Shown here in pieces: positions 44,852 through 53,258 of a stretch of 64,000 bases of DNA; the first letter of the stretch is position 1, and each line of letters begins with the position of its first letter. The notes under the pieces were generated by a model. The model searched no databases and was not told the origin of the DNA. It saw only the letters and a list, made by a program, of their open reading frames with translations. Made by a program: the position numbers and the translations under genes. This DNA comes from Desulfopila inferna (GTDB lineage: Bacteria > Desulfobacterota > Desulfobulbia > Desulfobulbales > Desulfocapsaceae): contig NZ_JAFFQE010000006.1 of the NCBI RefSeq assembly GCF_016919005.1, forward strand, positions 124,001-188,000, given 5' to 3'.

Positions 44852-45325
44852 TTACTTTTTTCTGAAAACAACGACGATGCACCCCAACAGGAACAGGAGC
44901 GTGCCGAAAGGTATAAAAAGCTTGAGGGGATAAAGAGGCAATCTGAAAGCCCCCATGGCGACCTCCTTTATCCGCCATGCGTCCATACCCATTTGCCAGC
45001 TCTTCCAAAGCAAAGCGCCGAGGAAACAGAAAGCCGCCACCAGGGTGAACCATCGGATCACTTTTTTTATGGTCCCGGGAAAGTGCTGGTAGAGCATCTC
45101 GATGCGTATGTGGCTGTTGTGCACAAGTGCGTAGCCGCCGGCAACCATGACATAGACACCGAAGAGCTGTTTGTTGATCAGCCAGGCCCAGGATGTGGGA
45201 CTATTGAAAACATAGCGGGCTGTCACCTCATAGGCGACAACGGCCATTATAGCCAAGAGCAGTAAGCTGCAGACATCTCCGATCACTTTGATGAGGCGAG
45301 TGATACCGTCTAATAATATGTTCAT
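44852..45325 (-). CDS. dctQ: TRAP transporter small membrane subunit DctQ
   Basis: A 157-residue protein with four hydrophobic helices and the usual DctQ motifs: YEVTARYVFNSPTSWAWLINKQLF and GGYALVHNSHIRIEMLY. It lies 44 bp before DctM and 117 bp after DctP; the latter gap contains a strong hairpin. It stabilises and contacts DctM in the inner membrane. Confidence 0.9.
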   Translation of the reverse strand: MNILLDGITRLIKVIGDVCSLLLLAIMAVVAYEVTARYVFNSPTSWAWLINKQLFGVYVMVAGGYALVHNSHIRIEMLYQHFPGTIKKVIRWFTLVAAFCFLGALLWKSWQMGMDAWRIKEVAMGAFRLPLYPLKLFIPFGTLLFLLGCIVVVFRKK

Positions 45326-45340
45326 TAATAACCATCCATA

Positions 45341-45378
45341 AACAACGGGACGGATTCATTCCAGATCGTCCCGCTGTT
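45341..45378 (-). terminator. Intra-operon hairpin between dctP and dctQ
   Basis: AACAACGGGACG at 45341-45352 pairs with CGTCCCGCTGTT at 45367-45378 (11 of 12 bases), 14-base loop, in the dctP-dctQ gap. Such stems often allow partial termination or protect the upstream transcript, so more binding protein than permease is made. Confidence 0.55.
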
Positions 45379-45442
45379 TCTGTTTGTTACACAGGATTGA
45401 GCAAACTCTTACCGTCAAGGCAATATCCATCAACCCTGCTGA

Positions 45443-46504
45443 TCAGTTGACTCCACGCCATTCTTTAATCATTTTAATAGCCTTCGCGCTGGCCTCATCC
45501 TGCTTGGCATAATCTTCCCACATCTGATGGGCGACATCGGCATACTCCTGCTGGCACTGCTGATCGAGAACATTGACTATGACTTCTCCCTCTTCAACAA
45601 GCTTATTCACGGCTTCCATTTCACTTTCATAGGCCTCCACCGTGGCGTGCCAGTAGTCTTCGGCTGCCGCATGCATTGCGGCTTTGAGATCATCCGGCAG
45701 GGCATTCCACTTTTTCATGCTGACCAGGATGTGACCGGTTGTATGATCGCATTCCATGCCCTTAACCCAGTACGGCGCCACTTCATTCCATTTCAGGCCG
45801 GTGACCGCACTGACATCCCATTCAGCTGCATCCACGGTTCCCAGCTTCAGGCCCATATAGGTTTCAGTTGGTGACATCTGCACTCCCTGCATGCCAACTC
45901 CGGTGTGGTAAGCCATATTGCCGCCGTCGGCTTTAATCTTCATGCCTTGCAGATCATCGCACGTTTTTATAGGTTCTGTCGACAGGACAAACGGAACCGG
46001 GCCATAGGTATGAATATCGAGAAGATACAACCCCTCCTTGGCATACTCTTCGCGGAGAAGGTCCATGAATCCATTTTCCGTGAAGAAATCTCTTACTGCC
46101 TGAGCTTTGGCTTTAAAAGTAGAGGCCTCCGGAATAGAAAAAGCCAGAGGAAGATTGAATTCTACATATCCAATAGGAACCATACCACCCCACATGCCGC
46201 CCATGCCATGCAGCATGTCGACAACTCCCCTTTTAGTAGCGCCGAAAAGCTGATCGCCAGGAACAAGTTCAGGTTCTGCAAAAATCTTTATCTGCAATTT
46301 TCCATCGCTTTTTTCAGCTGCCGAATCAGCGAACACCTTCAGTGTCTCCATAGAAACGTCACCGCGAGGAAATAATGACTGGATCTTCATGCGATACACT
46401 TTTTCCGCTGCCTCAGCAGAATCGACCCGGGGACCGAAAGCCGTCATCAACATAACAGCACAGGCTATCACGATACCCCCAGCAAACATGATACTTTCCT
46501 TCAT
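45443..46504 (-). CDS. dctP: TRAP transporter periplasmic solute-binding protein DctP
   Basis: A 353-residue protein with a signal peptide (IMFAGGIVIACAVMLMTAF) and the DctP fold. RMKIQSLFPRGDVSMETLKVF begins the mature domain, and the hinge region contains LQGMKIKADGG and LKLGTVDAAEWD. In most characterised DctP proteins an arginine follows the GxK motif (GxKxR) and binds the ligand's carboxylate; here that place is lysine, so the ligand or its contact may differ. GGAGG lies seven bases before ATG 46504. First gene of the TRAP operon, preceded by a sigma-54 promoter candidate. Confidence 0.9.
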   Translation of the reverse strand: MKESIMFAGGIVIACAVMLMTAFGPRVDSAEAAEKVYRMKIQSLFPRGDVSMETLKVFADSAAEKSDGKLQIKIFAEPELVPGDQLFGATKRGVVDMLHGMGGMWGGMVPIGYVEFNLPLAFSIPEASTFKAKAQAVRDFFTENGFMDLLREEYAKEGLYLLDIHTYGPVPFVLSTEPIKTCDDLQGMKIKADGGNMAYHTGVGMQGVQMSPTETYMGLKLGTVDAAEWDVSAVTGLKWNEVAPYWVKGMECDHTTGHILVSMKKWNALPDDLKAAMHAAAEDYWHATVEAYESEMEAVNKLVEEGEVIVNVLDQQCQQEYADVAHQMWEDYAKQDEASAKAIKMIKEWRGVN

Positions 46505-46686
46505 CTGATTTCCTCCTTTCCTTTGATAATTTAGTACATTTATTGATGCCTTACGTCTTCAACTTCGGCATTCACAATGGATCTTGCATATCGCCATGAG
46601 CCGGAAGTCACCAGCCATCAGGTGATGACAAAGGAGAGGAGTTGCACCTCACTGATGCCATCCCGTTGATCCATGGGCTAACCCCA

Positions 46687-46702
46687 TGCAAAATAGAGGC
46701 CA
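46687..46702 (-). promoter_or_regulatory. Sigma-54 (-24/-12) promoter for the TRAP operon
   Basis: The minus strand reads TGGCCTCTATTTTGCA, with TGGC and TTGCA intact and GG-N10-GC spacing. It lies 183 bp upstream of dctP. Confidence 0.6.
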
Positions 46703-46820
46703 CCGGACCCTCCAATAAGCCCCAGTAGAGCAGAGCACTGGTTTTCGGCGATTAGCTGAACCCTTGCCGTCCGAGTTACGAAGAAGCACCTTATCAGGGC
46801 AATAGCATGATCTGCACAGA

Positions 46821-46909
46821 GTGGGTCAAATTTGCACTGTGGCTGCGATTAAACGTCGCTATTTATTTGGTTTTAAAAGAAATAACAAAATCGGACACAA
46901 ATGACCCAC
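46821..46909. promoter_or_regulatory. Inverted pair of activator half-sites upstream of the TRAP promoter
   Basis: GTGGGTCAAATTTG at 46821-46834 faces CAAATGACCCAC at 46898-46909. GTCAAATTTGCAC at 46825-46837 differs by one base from GTCAAATATGCAC at 35126-35138 near the aldehyde oxidoreductase operon. The pair lies 120-220 bp upstream of the promoter at 46687-46702. Confidence 0.5.
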
Positions 46910-47045
46910 AGTGCCCCTGGCCAAGCAGGCTTTACATTTAATTTTACATACCATGCAGCAGCGCTTTTCTCAAAATTGCCTATTGTCGATGAGCGCAAAA
47001 GAAAGACGGGGAACCGGTGGCAGAGAAAACGAAAATCAATGCTCG

Positions 47046-47123
47046 CAGGTAAGCGCAGACTCCGATATTAAGTATATGGCTGTGCCTGATTCCCGAAAAC
47101 TCCTCGGAGTCTGCGCTTACCTG
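47046..47123. repeat. Perfect 20-bp inverted repeat with 38-bp loop
   Basis: CAGGTAAGCGCAGACTCCGA at 47046-47065 is exactly complementary to 47104-47123. It begins 35 bp beyond the stop of the leftward CoA-transferase gene. It may be a terminator, though no T run adjoins the stem, or a recombination or transposon-end structure. Confidence 0.6.
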
Positions 47124-47157
47124 ATCTGAGAAAAAATTGTAATTCTCCGACACACTT

Positions 47158-49047
47158 CTAGGAGTCTTGCCCTGAAGAAGTGCGGTCCGGTTTGGAAAAC
47201 TTCATCCGGATTACAACTTCTTCCTCGTTTTCCGTGATATCCGTGGAGGAGAAGCACTTTTTGCAGAGATTGATCATTGATAAGTTTTCGGGCAATGTAG
47301 TGGCGATGAATCCCTCGAAACCATTAGTCGCGGCAACTCTTTCCAGCTCCCTGAAGATATAGGTGGCAACGCCCTGCCCCTGGTAGTCTTCCCGTACTAC
47401 GAAGGCCACTTCAGCCCATTTTTCATCCATTTTCGCGTAGGTCCCAATGGCGACTATCTCTTTGTTGCCCCTGTTTTGAACGGTGCCGATCAAAGAGATA
47501 TTCTTACGATAATCCATGTTTGCCCAGTGCTCCTGCGCCATTTTCCGGGAAAAGGTAGTAACTGCATGAAAAAAACGCAGATAAACCGTTTCCTCTTCCA
47601 GCGAATAAAAGAAATTACGATAGGCTATTTCATCCGAAGGCAGAAGCGGGCGCACCGACAAGGTCTTCAGGTTTTTCAGGGTAATTCTGCTTTTGTATTC
47701 CTCGATGAATATCAGATCTTCAGCCAATGGAGGTAATTGATCAGGGAAAATATAATGGTTTTTCTTGGCATCCTCGATCAGGCTCTCCCGAAAATCGGGA
47801 TGGGCGATTTGGCACAGTTCAATCACCCGCTGACTGATGCTCTTTCCTTTAAGCTGGGCAATACCAAATTCGGTGACGACAAAGTTGACATCCGCCCGGA
47901 GGGTAGCCACCCCTGCCCCGGCACTGAGAGTGGCCACGATCCGTGAAACCTGCCCCCCTTTTGCAGTTGATGGAAGTGCAATTATCGACAATCCTCCTTT
48001 TGACAGCGTCGCTCCCCGGATGAAATTTGCCTGATCACCGGTCCCACTGAAAAACTGCCTGCCCACGGAATCAGAACAGACCTGCCCTGTCAGATCAACC
48101 TCCAGGGCAGAACTGATCGAGATGAAATTGTCGTTTTTGCCTATTATGCCCGGAGTATTCACCCAGTCTGCCGTTCCAAAGTAGAACTGAATATTGTTGT
48201 CTATATAATCGTAGGCAATCCTCGAGCCCATGCAGAATGTTGCTACCGCACGATCCGTCATGAAATTTTTATGTTTGTTGGTAATCACGCCCTGTTTGAT
48301 GAGGGGAATAAACCCATCGGAGATCATATGAGTGTGGATGCCAAGATCATTCTTGTCATTAAAATACGGCAACAGGGCATAGGGCATGTGTCCGTAGCCG
48401 ACCTGCAAAGTGCTGCCGTCATCAACAAGCTCCTTGACGTATTGAGCGATACGCCTGGCTGTCTCCTCATCGACGGTTTCCGGGCCAATGAAAATCAATT
48501 CCTCTTCAAAAGGCACCAGATAGTCGATATCGTTGACATGGAGAAAGCCGTCGCCATGCGTTCTGGGCATCCGTGGATTAATTTGGGCAATGACTGTTTT
48601 TGCACTCCTGACTGCTTCCAGGGTGACATCAACGGACACGCCCAGGCTGGCAATACCGAAGACATCGGGGGGGCTAATCTGTATCAGCACCGTATCGATA
48701 ACAATCTGCTTGTTTCTTAAAAGCTGCGGCAGTTGGGAAAGATAGGTCGGTATATAGTCAACCTTGCCTTCAAAAGCCGCCTGCTGCATGTTCACAGGCA
48801 CAAAGAAGAGTTTGACCGAGAAGCGCTGCAGAAAGACTTCGTCTCCAAGATAATCGGCAAGGGTATGAGCCAGCATCTGAAATATCATGATATCGTCCAG
48901 ATTGTTGTTCATTACCAGAGTATGAATGAGATGCTGCGGTTCTCCGCACCCCGACCCGATAAAGATTTGGCTGCCGTTTTTTATCTTGCCGATTGCCTCC
49001 TCGGCCGTGACATATTTTGATTTTAACACATTGTCATTTTTCATCAT
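47158..49047 (-). CDS. Acetyl-CoA hydrolase/transferase family protein fused to a GNAT domain
   Basis: About 629 residues. Residues 1-430 are the two domains of a class I-type CoA transferase (N-terminal GSQIFIGSGCGEPQHLIH; FFSGTGDQANFIRGA; catalytic glutamate in VVTEFGIAQLKGKS). Residues about 470-620 are a GNAT acetyltransferase domain, with the acetyl-CoA loop VREDYQGQGVATYIFRELE. Transferases of this group move CoA from acetyl- or succinyl-CoA to another acid. The acid could be the product of the neighbouring aldehyde oxidoreductase. The GNAT part may acetylate proteins. ATG 49047 is chosen as first of two tandem Mets; the frame is open to 49101. Confidence 0.85.
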   Translation of the reverse strand: MMKNDNVLKSKYVTAEEAIGKIKNGSQIFIGSGCGEPQHLIHTLVMNNNLDDIMIFQMLAHTLADYLGDEVFLQRFSVKLFFVPVNMQQAAFEGKVDYIPTYLSQLPQLLRNKQIVIDTVLIQISPPDVFGIASLGVSVDVTLEAVRSAKTVIAQINPRMPRTHGDGFLHVNDIDYLVPFEEELIFIGPETVDEETARRIAQYVKELVDDGSTLQVGYGHMPYALLPYFNDKNDLGIHTHMISDGFIPLIKQGVITNKHKNFMTDRAVATFCMGSRIAYDYIDNNIQFYFGTADWVNTPGIIGKNDNFISISSALEVDLTGQVCSDSVGRQFFSGTGDQANFIRGATLSKGGLSIIALPSTAKGGQVSRIVATLSAGAGVATLRADVNFVVTEFGIAQLKGKSISQRVIELCQIAHPDFRESLIEDAKKNHYIFPDQLPPLAEDLIFIEEYKSRITLKNLKTLSVRPLLPSDEIAYRNFFYSLEEETVYLRFFHAVTTFSRKMAQEHWANMDYRKNISLIGTVQNRGNKEIVAIGTYAKMDEKWAEVAFVVREDYQGQGVATYIFRELERVAATNGFEGFIATTLPENLSMINLCKKCFSSTDITENEEEVVIRMKFSKPDRTSSGQDS

Positions 49048-49632
49048 TTCATGCGAGACTCCCTGTCTCGTGAGCATGCCGGCCCGGTTTGAAAGAGTCA
49101 AGATGACCCGGATTTTGAAAAGAAAAATAAAATCAATCCCCTAACTCCAAATAATTATTTTGAACCGTTGTTATTCAAAGGTAGTCAGATGATATATTCT
49201 ACCTTATGAGACTGTTTTTTTCAGCAGGTTAATACCGTTATCAAGTCACGGCGATCCTTCTGCGGACGTGGAATCCCAGCAGGTGTTGTGCTATCTGCAA
49301 TCGGAAAAGAGCAGCGACAGCTGGTGATCACCCCAGAACATCTCCTTCGAGACATCGAGAGCGCCCCCTTTCACCAAACACAACTTATACCCTTTTTTCT
49401 TTTACATTCAAAGAAAAGCAATGGGGAAGGGTTTTTCATTGCCAGGCCAGGAAGCTAAAAAATTACCGAATTAGCCTTATGTTCTGCCTTTGCCAGGCGA
49501 TGATGTCCTCTCCTTGTATTTTCGCATAAGCGAACAAAAATCGGGCAATGTGCCTCAATTTGCGCTATTATTTACTTTCAACTGTCGGTTAAAGGTGTTT
49601 CTACAATCAGGAAAAATGTAAGGGAGATCTCT
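49048..49632. other. Intergenic region, nothing recognised
   Basis: About 585 bp between divergent genes. A plus-strand frame of about 80 codons without a start (roughly 49210-49455) reads through it but matches no family known to me. Both flanking genes must have promoters here; none was convincing. Confidence 0.4.
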
Positions 49633-51663
49633 ATGAAACTCGGTCATGCCGTTGTCACAGGTTCGATTCTGCAACTCCTCTGTTGGGGCGCCGCACAGGC
49701 TCTTGCAACCCCTGCCATTCCCCAGCCGTTGGGAGACAGAGGTTTTAAAGTCTACCAGAAGGTTGCCGGAGAGTGGCGGGCAGCTGGTTTTCTCGCCTTC
49801 AACGAGTTTTTCAGCGAAGCAAAACTTCCGGTGGGAAACGGTGAAAAACCGCTTGTTCTTCGTCTGGAAAAGATCGGCATCGGCAATGGCCATCTCGATT
49901 TAGCCAGAGTCAATGGACAACGGCCTCAAGCGGTTGATGGTGACGGATCACCGTTTTCGTTGATGAAGCTCGAAGCCAAGGATTTCGATGTTTTGCGCTT
50001 TGCCGAAAACGATCACTTTCTCGAGCTGCAATTTCCCACAGGCGGAGAATTGCGCATTGCCGCCCGGGTAGAGGGGAGTTTTATCTCGCAGACCCCATTC
50101 CGCTTTCCCCCATCCAATAATTATTCCCTAATCAGCCCGAAAAGCGAGTTCTATAGATTCTCGCCAACCACCGAGCCGCAGATCCTCTTTGCCGAGGAAA
50201 CGTCTCCCGGCACCGGCCACCCCTGGGGCGTGGCCACAGCCTCCAGCATGTTGGACAGCCGCAACCTCTATGTGCGGCTCGATTTCCAGTCGGACAACAC
50301 TCTGGATGGCGGCAAGGACTACGCCAGCCTGCATCTGCACACCACTGACGGCGTAAAGACATTTACCGTCCGCCAGGATGAGCGCCGGTGGGGGGAGGCG
50401 AAATTCGGCTATACTTCCGAGGTGCCCTGGCAGCATAAAATTTACGATTTCACCATCCCGCGCAGCGAACTGCCCGAGAGCGAAACCATTGAATTGGCCA
50501 TGAGCGCATACGGTACCGCCGCGATCAGTAGCTGGTCTTCGCCGGCCCTGGCCTATGGCGCGCAGAACCAGGAATATATGGCTGCCTACATCTATGAAGA
50601 TTCAGCGGGCACGCAGGTGCAAAGCCAGCTTGTCGATAAAAACGGTGATCTGTCCGGTTCTTTCCTGCCGGTAACCGATCTGAGTATGCAATATAAATCT
50701 AATGCGGACATCGCGTACGACGGCAATACCGATCACTTTCTCGTGGTCTGGGAGAATGACGATGTCCCGTATATCCAGCGTACACTCATCTCAGGCGACA
50801 ACCAGACCACAACTGATGTGCTGCCGATAACCTCCCTCAATCAACTGGATGATCCCGCCGTTGCCTATAATGTTACCAATGGCAGGTTTCTTCTGGCCTG
50901 GGAGGAGTGGACCATCGTCGGCACCAATTCACATATTGGTGGCAGCATTGTCAATGCGGTCAATCAGATCGTCGCCGAAACCGTGATTTCCGATGTCGAT
51001 AGCCGGAAGGATCATCCCCGCATTGCCGGTATTGGCGAGGGAGGATTTCTCGTCGTCTGGGAGGATAACAGAAATGCGACTATGGACAAGGATATCTACT
51101 TCCGCATGATAGCAACTGACGGCATACCCACTACAGCTGAAGCGCCGGTCTTCAGCGGCCCCGGGTCGCAAGCGGCACCCGACGTCGCCTATGACCCGGT
51201 GCGGCAGCGCGCCCTTGTTGTCTGGGAGGACGATAACGACGGCGGCAATGATATTCGCGGCCGGTTTGTGACTGCTGGAGGCACACTAGCGGAGGAGCCA
51301 TTTTTCATTAGCGAGGCGGCCGGAGAGCAGCGCCAACCACAGGTAGCCTATGCCGGAAATGGCAATTTTCTGGTAGTATGGCAGGATCAGGGAGTTCAGC
51401 CTCATTATGAAATTCATGGTCGTTTCTATACCAGCAACGGAGAAACGCTGGGCGATGAGAGGATCTTGGTATCCATGGGCAACAGTGTTTATAATCCCTC
51501 ACTCACCGGAAGCGGCGGCACATCGCTTCTTCTGGCCTACAACTACAATACCGTCGGATTTGAGAATTACGGCACAGTGGCTATCAGCGCACCGGCCTCG
51601 AGCAAACTTCTTCTGTATATGCCGGCGATACTCCAGCCCCGTGAACGCCAGCAAAACAATTGA
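49633..51663 (+). CDS. Exported protein with WxD-type beta repeats
   Basis: A 676-residue secreted protein with a signal peptide (residues 1-25, ending near ALA). The C-terminal 370 residues contain at least six related units of about 50 residues with a core like DIAYDGNTDHFLVVWEND, PAVAYNVTNGRFLLAWEE, RIAGIGEGGFLVVWEDN and QVAYAGNGNFLVVWQDQ, as expected for blades of a beta-propeller. The N-terminal half is a separate beta-rich domain. GGGAG six bases before ATG 49633 supports the start. Function unknown; it stands alone beside a rhomboid gene on the opposite strand. Confidence 0.7.
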   Translation: MKLGHAVVTGSILQLLCWGAAQALATPAIPQPLGDRGFKVYQKVAGEWRAAGFLAFNEFFSEAKLPVGNGEKPLVLRLEKIGIGNGHLDLARVNGQRPQAVDGDGSPFSLMKLEAKDFDVLRFAENDHFLELQFPTGGELRIAARVEGSFISQTPFRFPPSNNYSLISPKSEFYRFSPTTEPQILFAEETSPGTGHPWGVATASSMLDSRNLYVRLDFQSDNTLDGGKDYASLHLHTTDGVKTFTVRQDERRWGEAKFGYTSEVPWQHKIYDFTIPRSELPESETIELAMSAYGTAAISSWSSPALAYGAQNQEYMAAYIYEDSAGTQVQSQLVDKNGDLSGSFLPVTDLSMQYKSNADIAYDGNTDHFLVVWENDDVPYIQRTLISGDNQTTTDVLPITSLNQLDDPAVAYNVTNGRFLLAWEEWTIVGTNSHIGGSIVNAVNQIVAETVISDVDSRKDHPRIAGIGEGGFLVVWEDNRNATMDKDIYFRMIATDGIPTTAEAPVFSGPGSQAAPDVAYDPVRQRALVVWEDDNDGGNDIRGRFVTAGGTLAEEPFFISEAAGEQRQPQVAYAGNGNFLVVWQDQGVQPHYEIHGRFYTSNGETLGDERILVSMGNSVYNPSLTGSGGTSLLLAYNYNTVGFENYGTVAISAPASSKLLLYMPAILQPRERQQNN

Positions 51664-51794
51664 ACAGAGATTTCAGTCCGCGCCGGATTGTTCGGGAGAT
51701 AAAACGTTCAACCGGCGCCGGAAGTTAAATAGATAATTCCAGGAATCCCCTTACATCTCACGCAGCGTGGGAATAATCCGCCAACACTATAATC

Positions 51795-52973
51795 TTACAT
51801 CCGGATATTCTCCAGCAGGCGGCGGATTTTTCTCTCGGTCTCCGGTCGTGGATGCAGATCGAGCGCCGCCAGCAGGTGCTGGTAGGCTGCGGTGGCAAAA
51901 CCTTGCCGCACACGGATTTGCCCCAGTTGATAATACAATTCCGGCAGCAACGGAGAATTGGGGTGGGTCGCCAGGGCGAGTCTCACCAAGCGGTTGGCCG
52001 GATCAAGAAGATTGCGCTTTTCTAGAAGCTGCGCCCCTTCCAGGATCGTTTCCGCCTCAAGGGTTTGAAAATCCTGCATCCCAGCACCTTGAAGGAGTTC
52101 CTGAAGACGATTGGCATCAGCCGAAGTGATGGCGTGTTCCATTTTTTCCCGAAAGCCTGCCGCCTGCGCAGAGTGGGGTTCCGACATCAGGCCCAGGGAA
52201 CGTCCGATTGCAACGGCCTGCTGCAGAAAGGACAGGTGCCAGCGGGATTCACCAAGTGCGGCAACGGCCAGTCCCGCAAAGAATCCGCCCAGATGGGCGC
52301 CATAAGCGACACTGCCGCCGGCCTGTGACAGAAACGGCAGCAGATTGTCGATCAGCACATAGATGCCGAGCACGATACGAGCCGGTATCCTGACCACGCT
52401 CATGAAAATGGGAAAAAGCAGGATGAAGACTTTGACCCTGTTATCAGGGAACATGAGAAAATAGTAGCCAAGCACCCCCGAGATCGCTCCCGAGGCCCCC
52501 ACCAGAGGGGTGAGCGAAATGCCGGCAAAAACGGCAAAACTCAGGGTGGCAATCACTCCCGTTGCCAGGTACATCAGGAGAAATTTGATCCTGCCCAGCT
52601 GGTGTTCGGCATTGTCCCCATAGATATAGAGGAACAGCATGTTGCCCAGAAGATGCATGAGGCTACCATGCAGAAACAGCGAGGTGAACAGGCTGATCAG
52701 AGTGGGATCGGCAGGTTTGTAGCCATATTGAAAAAGCAGCAGGTCGTTCAACGAGGCCTGGGACAGCACCATCCGTATATAGCTTTCCGGAATCCCCTGT
52801 TCCATCAGCATTCTCACATAATCGACCAGCAGCGGATTGGATGCTCCCACCGGTTTACCACTCAGTGGAATGTTGATGAAGACGAAAATGAAGATATTGA
52901 CGGCTATTATCCCCCAGGTCACATAGGGGGTGAAGCGTTCGGGATTGGGGCTGTCGCCGATGGGTAGAAACAA
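51795..52973 (-). CDS. Rhomboid-family intramembrane serine protease
   Basis: A 392-residue membrane protein. The conserved HLLGNMLFLYIYG, the catalytic serine in VGASGAISGVLGYYF and the catalytic histidine in AYGAHLGGFFAGLAV are all present, so it should be active against transmembrane substrates. The last 130 residues form a soluble helical, TPR-like tail (LRLALATHPNSPLLPELYYQ) that may bind partners. It starts at TTG 52973, five bases after AAGGAG. Confidence 0.87.
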   Translation of the reverse strand: MFLPIGDSPNPERFTPYVTWGIIAVNIFIFVFINIPLSGKPVGASNPLLVDYVRMLMEQGIPESYIRMVLSQASLNDLLLFQYGYKPADPTLISLFTSLFLHGSLMHLLGNMLFLYIYGDNAEHQLGRIKFLLMYLATGVIATLSFAVFAGISLTPLVGASGAISGVLGYYFLMFPDNRVKVFILLFPIFMSVVRIPARIVLGIYVLIDNLLPFLSQAGGSVAYGAHLGGFFAGLAVAALGESRWHLSFLQQAVAIGRSLGLMSEPHSAQAAGFREKMEHAITSADANRLQELLQGAGMQDFQTLEAETILEGAQLLEKRNLLDPANRLVRLALATHPNSPLLPELYYQLGQIRVRQGFATAAYQHLLAALDLHPRPETERKIRRLLENIRM

Positions 52974-53258
52974 GGAGTCTCCTTATGCTTTATGGGGTCA
53001 GAGTAAAATTAAATATCGAAATTTAGAATTACTCCTTTTTCCCTTTTTCGCCTTTAACCCGCCGAAATATTATCAGAGGGTTGGCAGCCCGCAACCCGCA
53101 CTATTCCAGCGGGGAGGAATCCGTCCAGCAAGGCAAGACAGTTGTTTGGACAGAATAATTCTATCCCGGCAAGTTTGCAAGTTTGTACGAATCGGCTCGA
53201 CACTTCTTCGGCCATGCTCGAGTCAAGCCGCAGGAGCAGCTTTACATCCCCTACTACA

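Noticed and set aside
46911-47129. Plus-strand frame of 72 codons
   Set aside because: Runs through the perfect inverted repeat, no ribosome-binding site, no family.
31710-49047. Taurine degradation pathway
   Set aside because: Aminotransferase plus alanine dehydrogenase plus TRAP fits, but no sulfoacetaldehyde acetyltransferase or sulfite-handling gene is present, and an aldehyde oxidoreductase is.
52980-53020. GGGGTCAGAGTAAAATT text upstream of the rhomboid gene
   Set aside because: Similar text is familiar from many genomes near small repeats, but only one copy and no palindrome are seen here.
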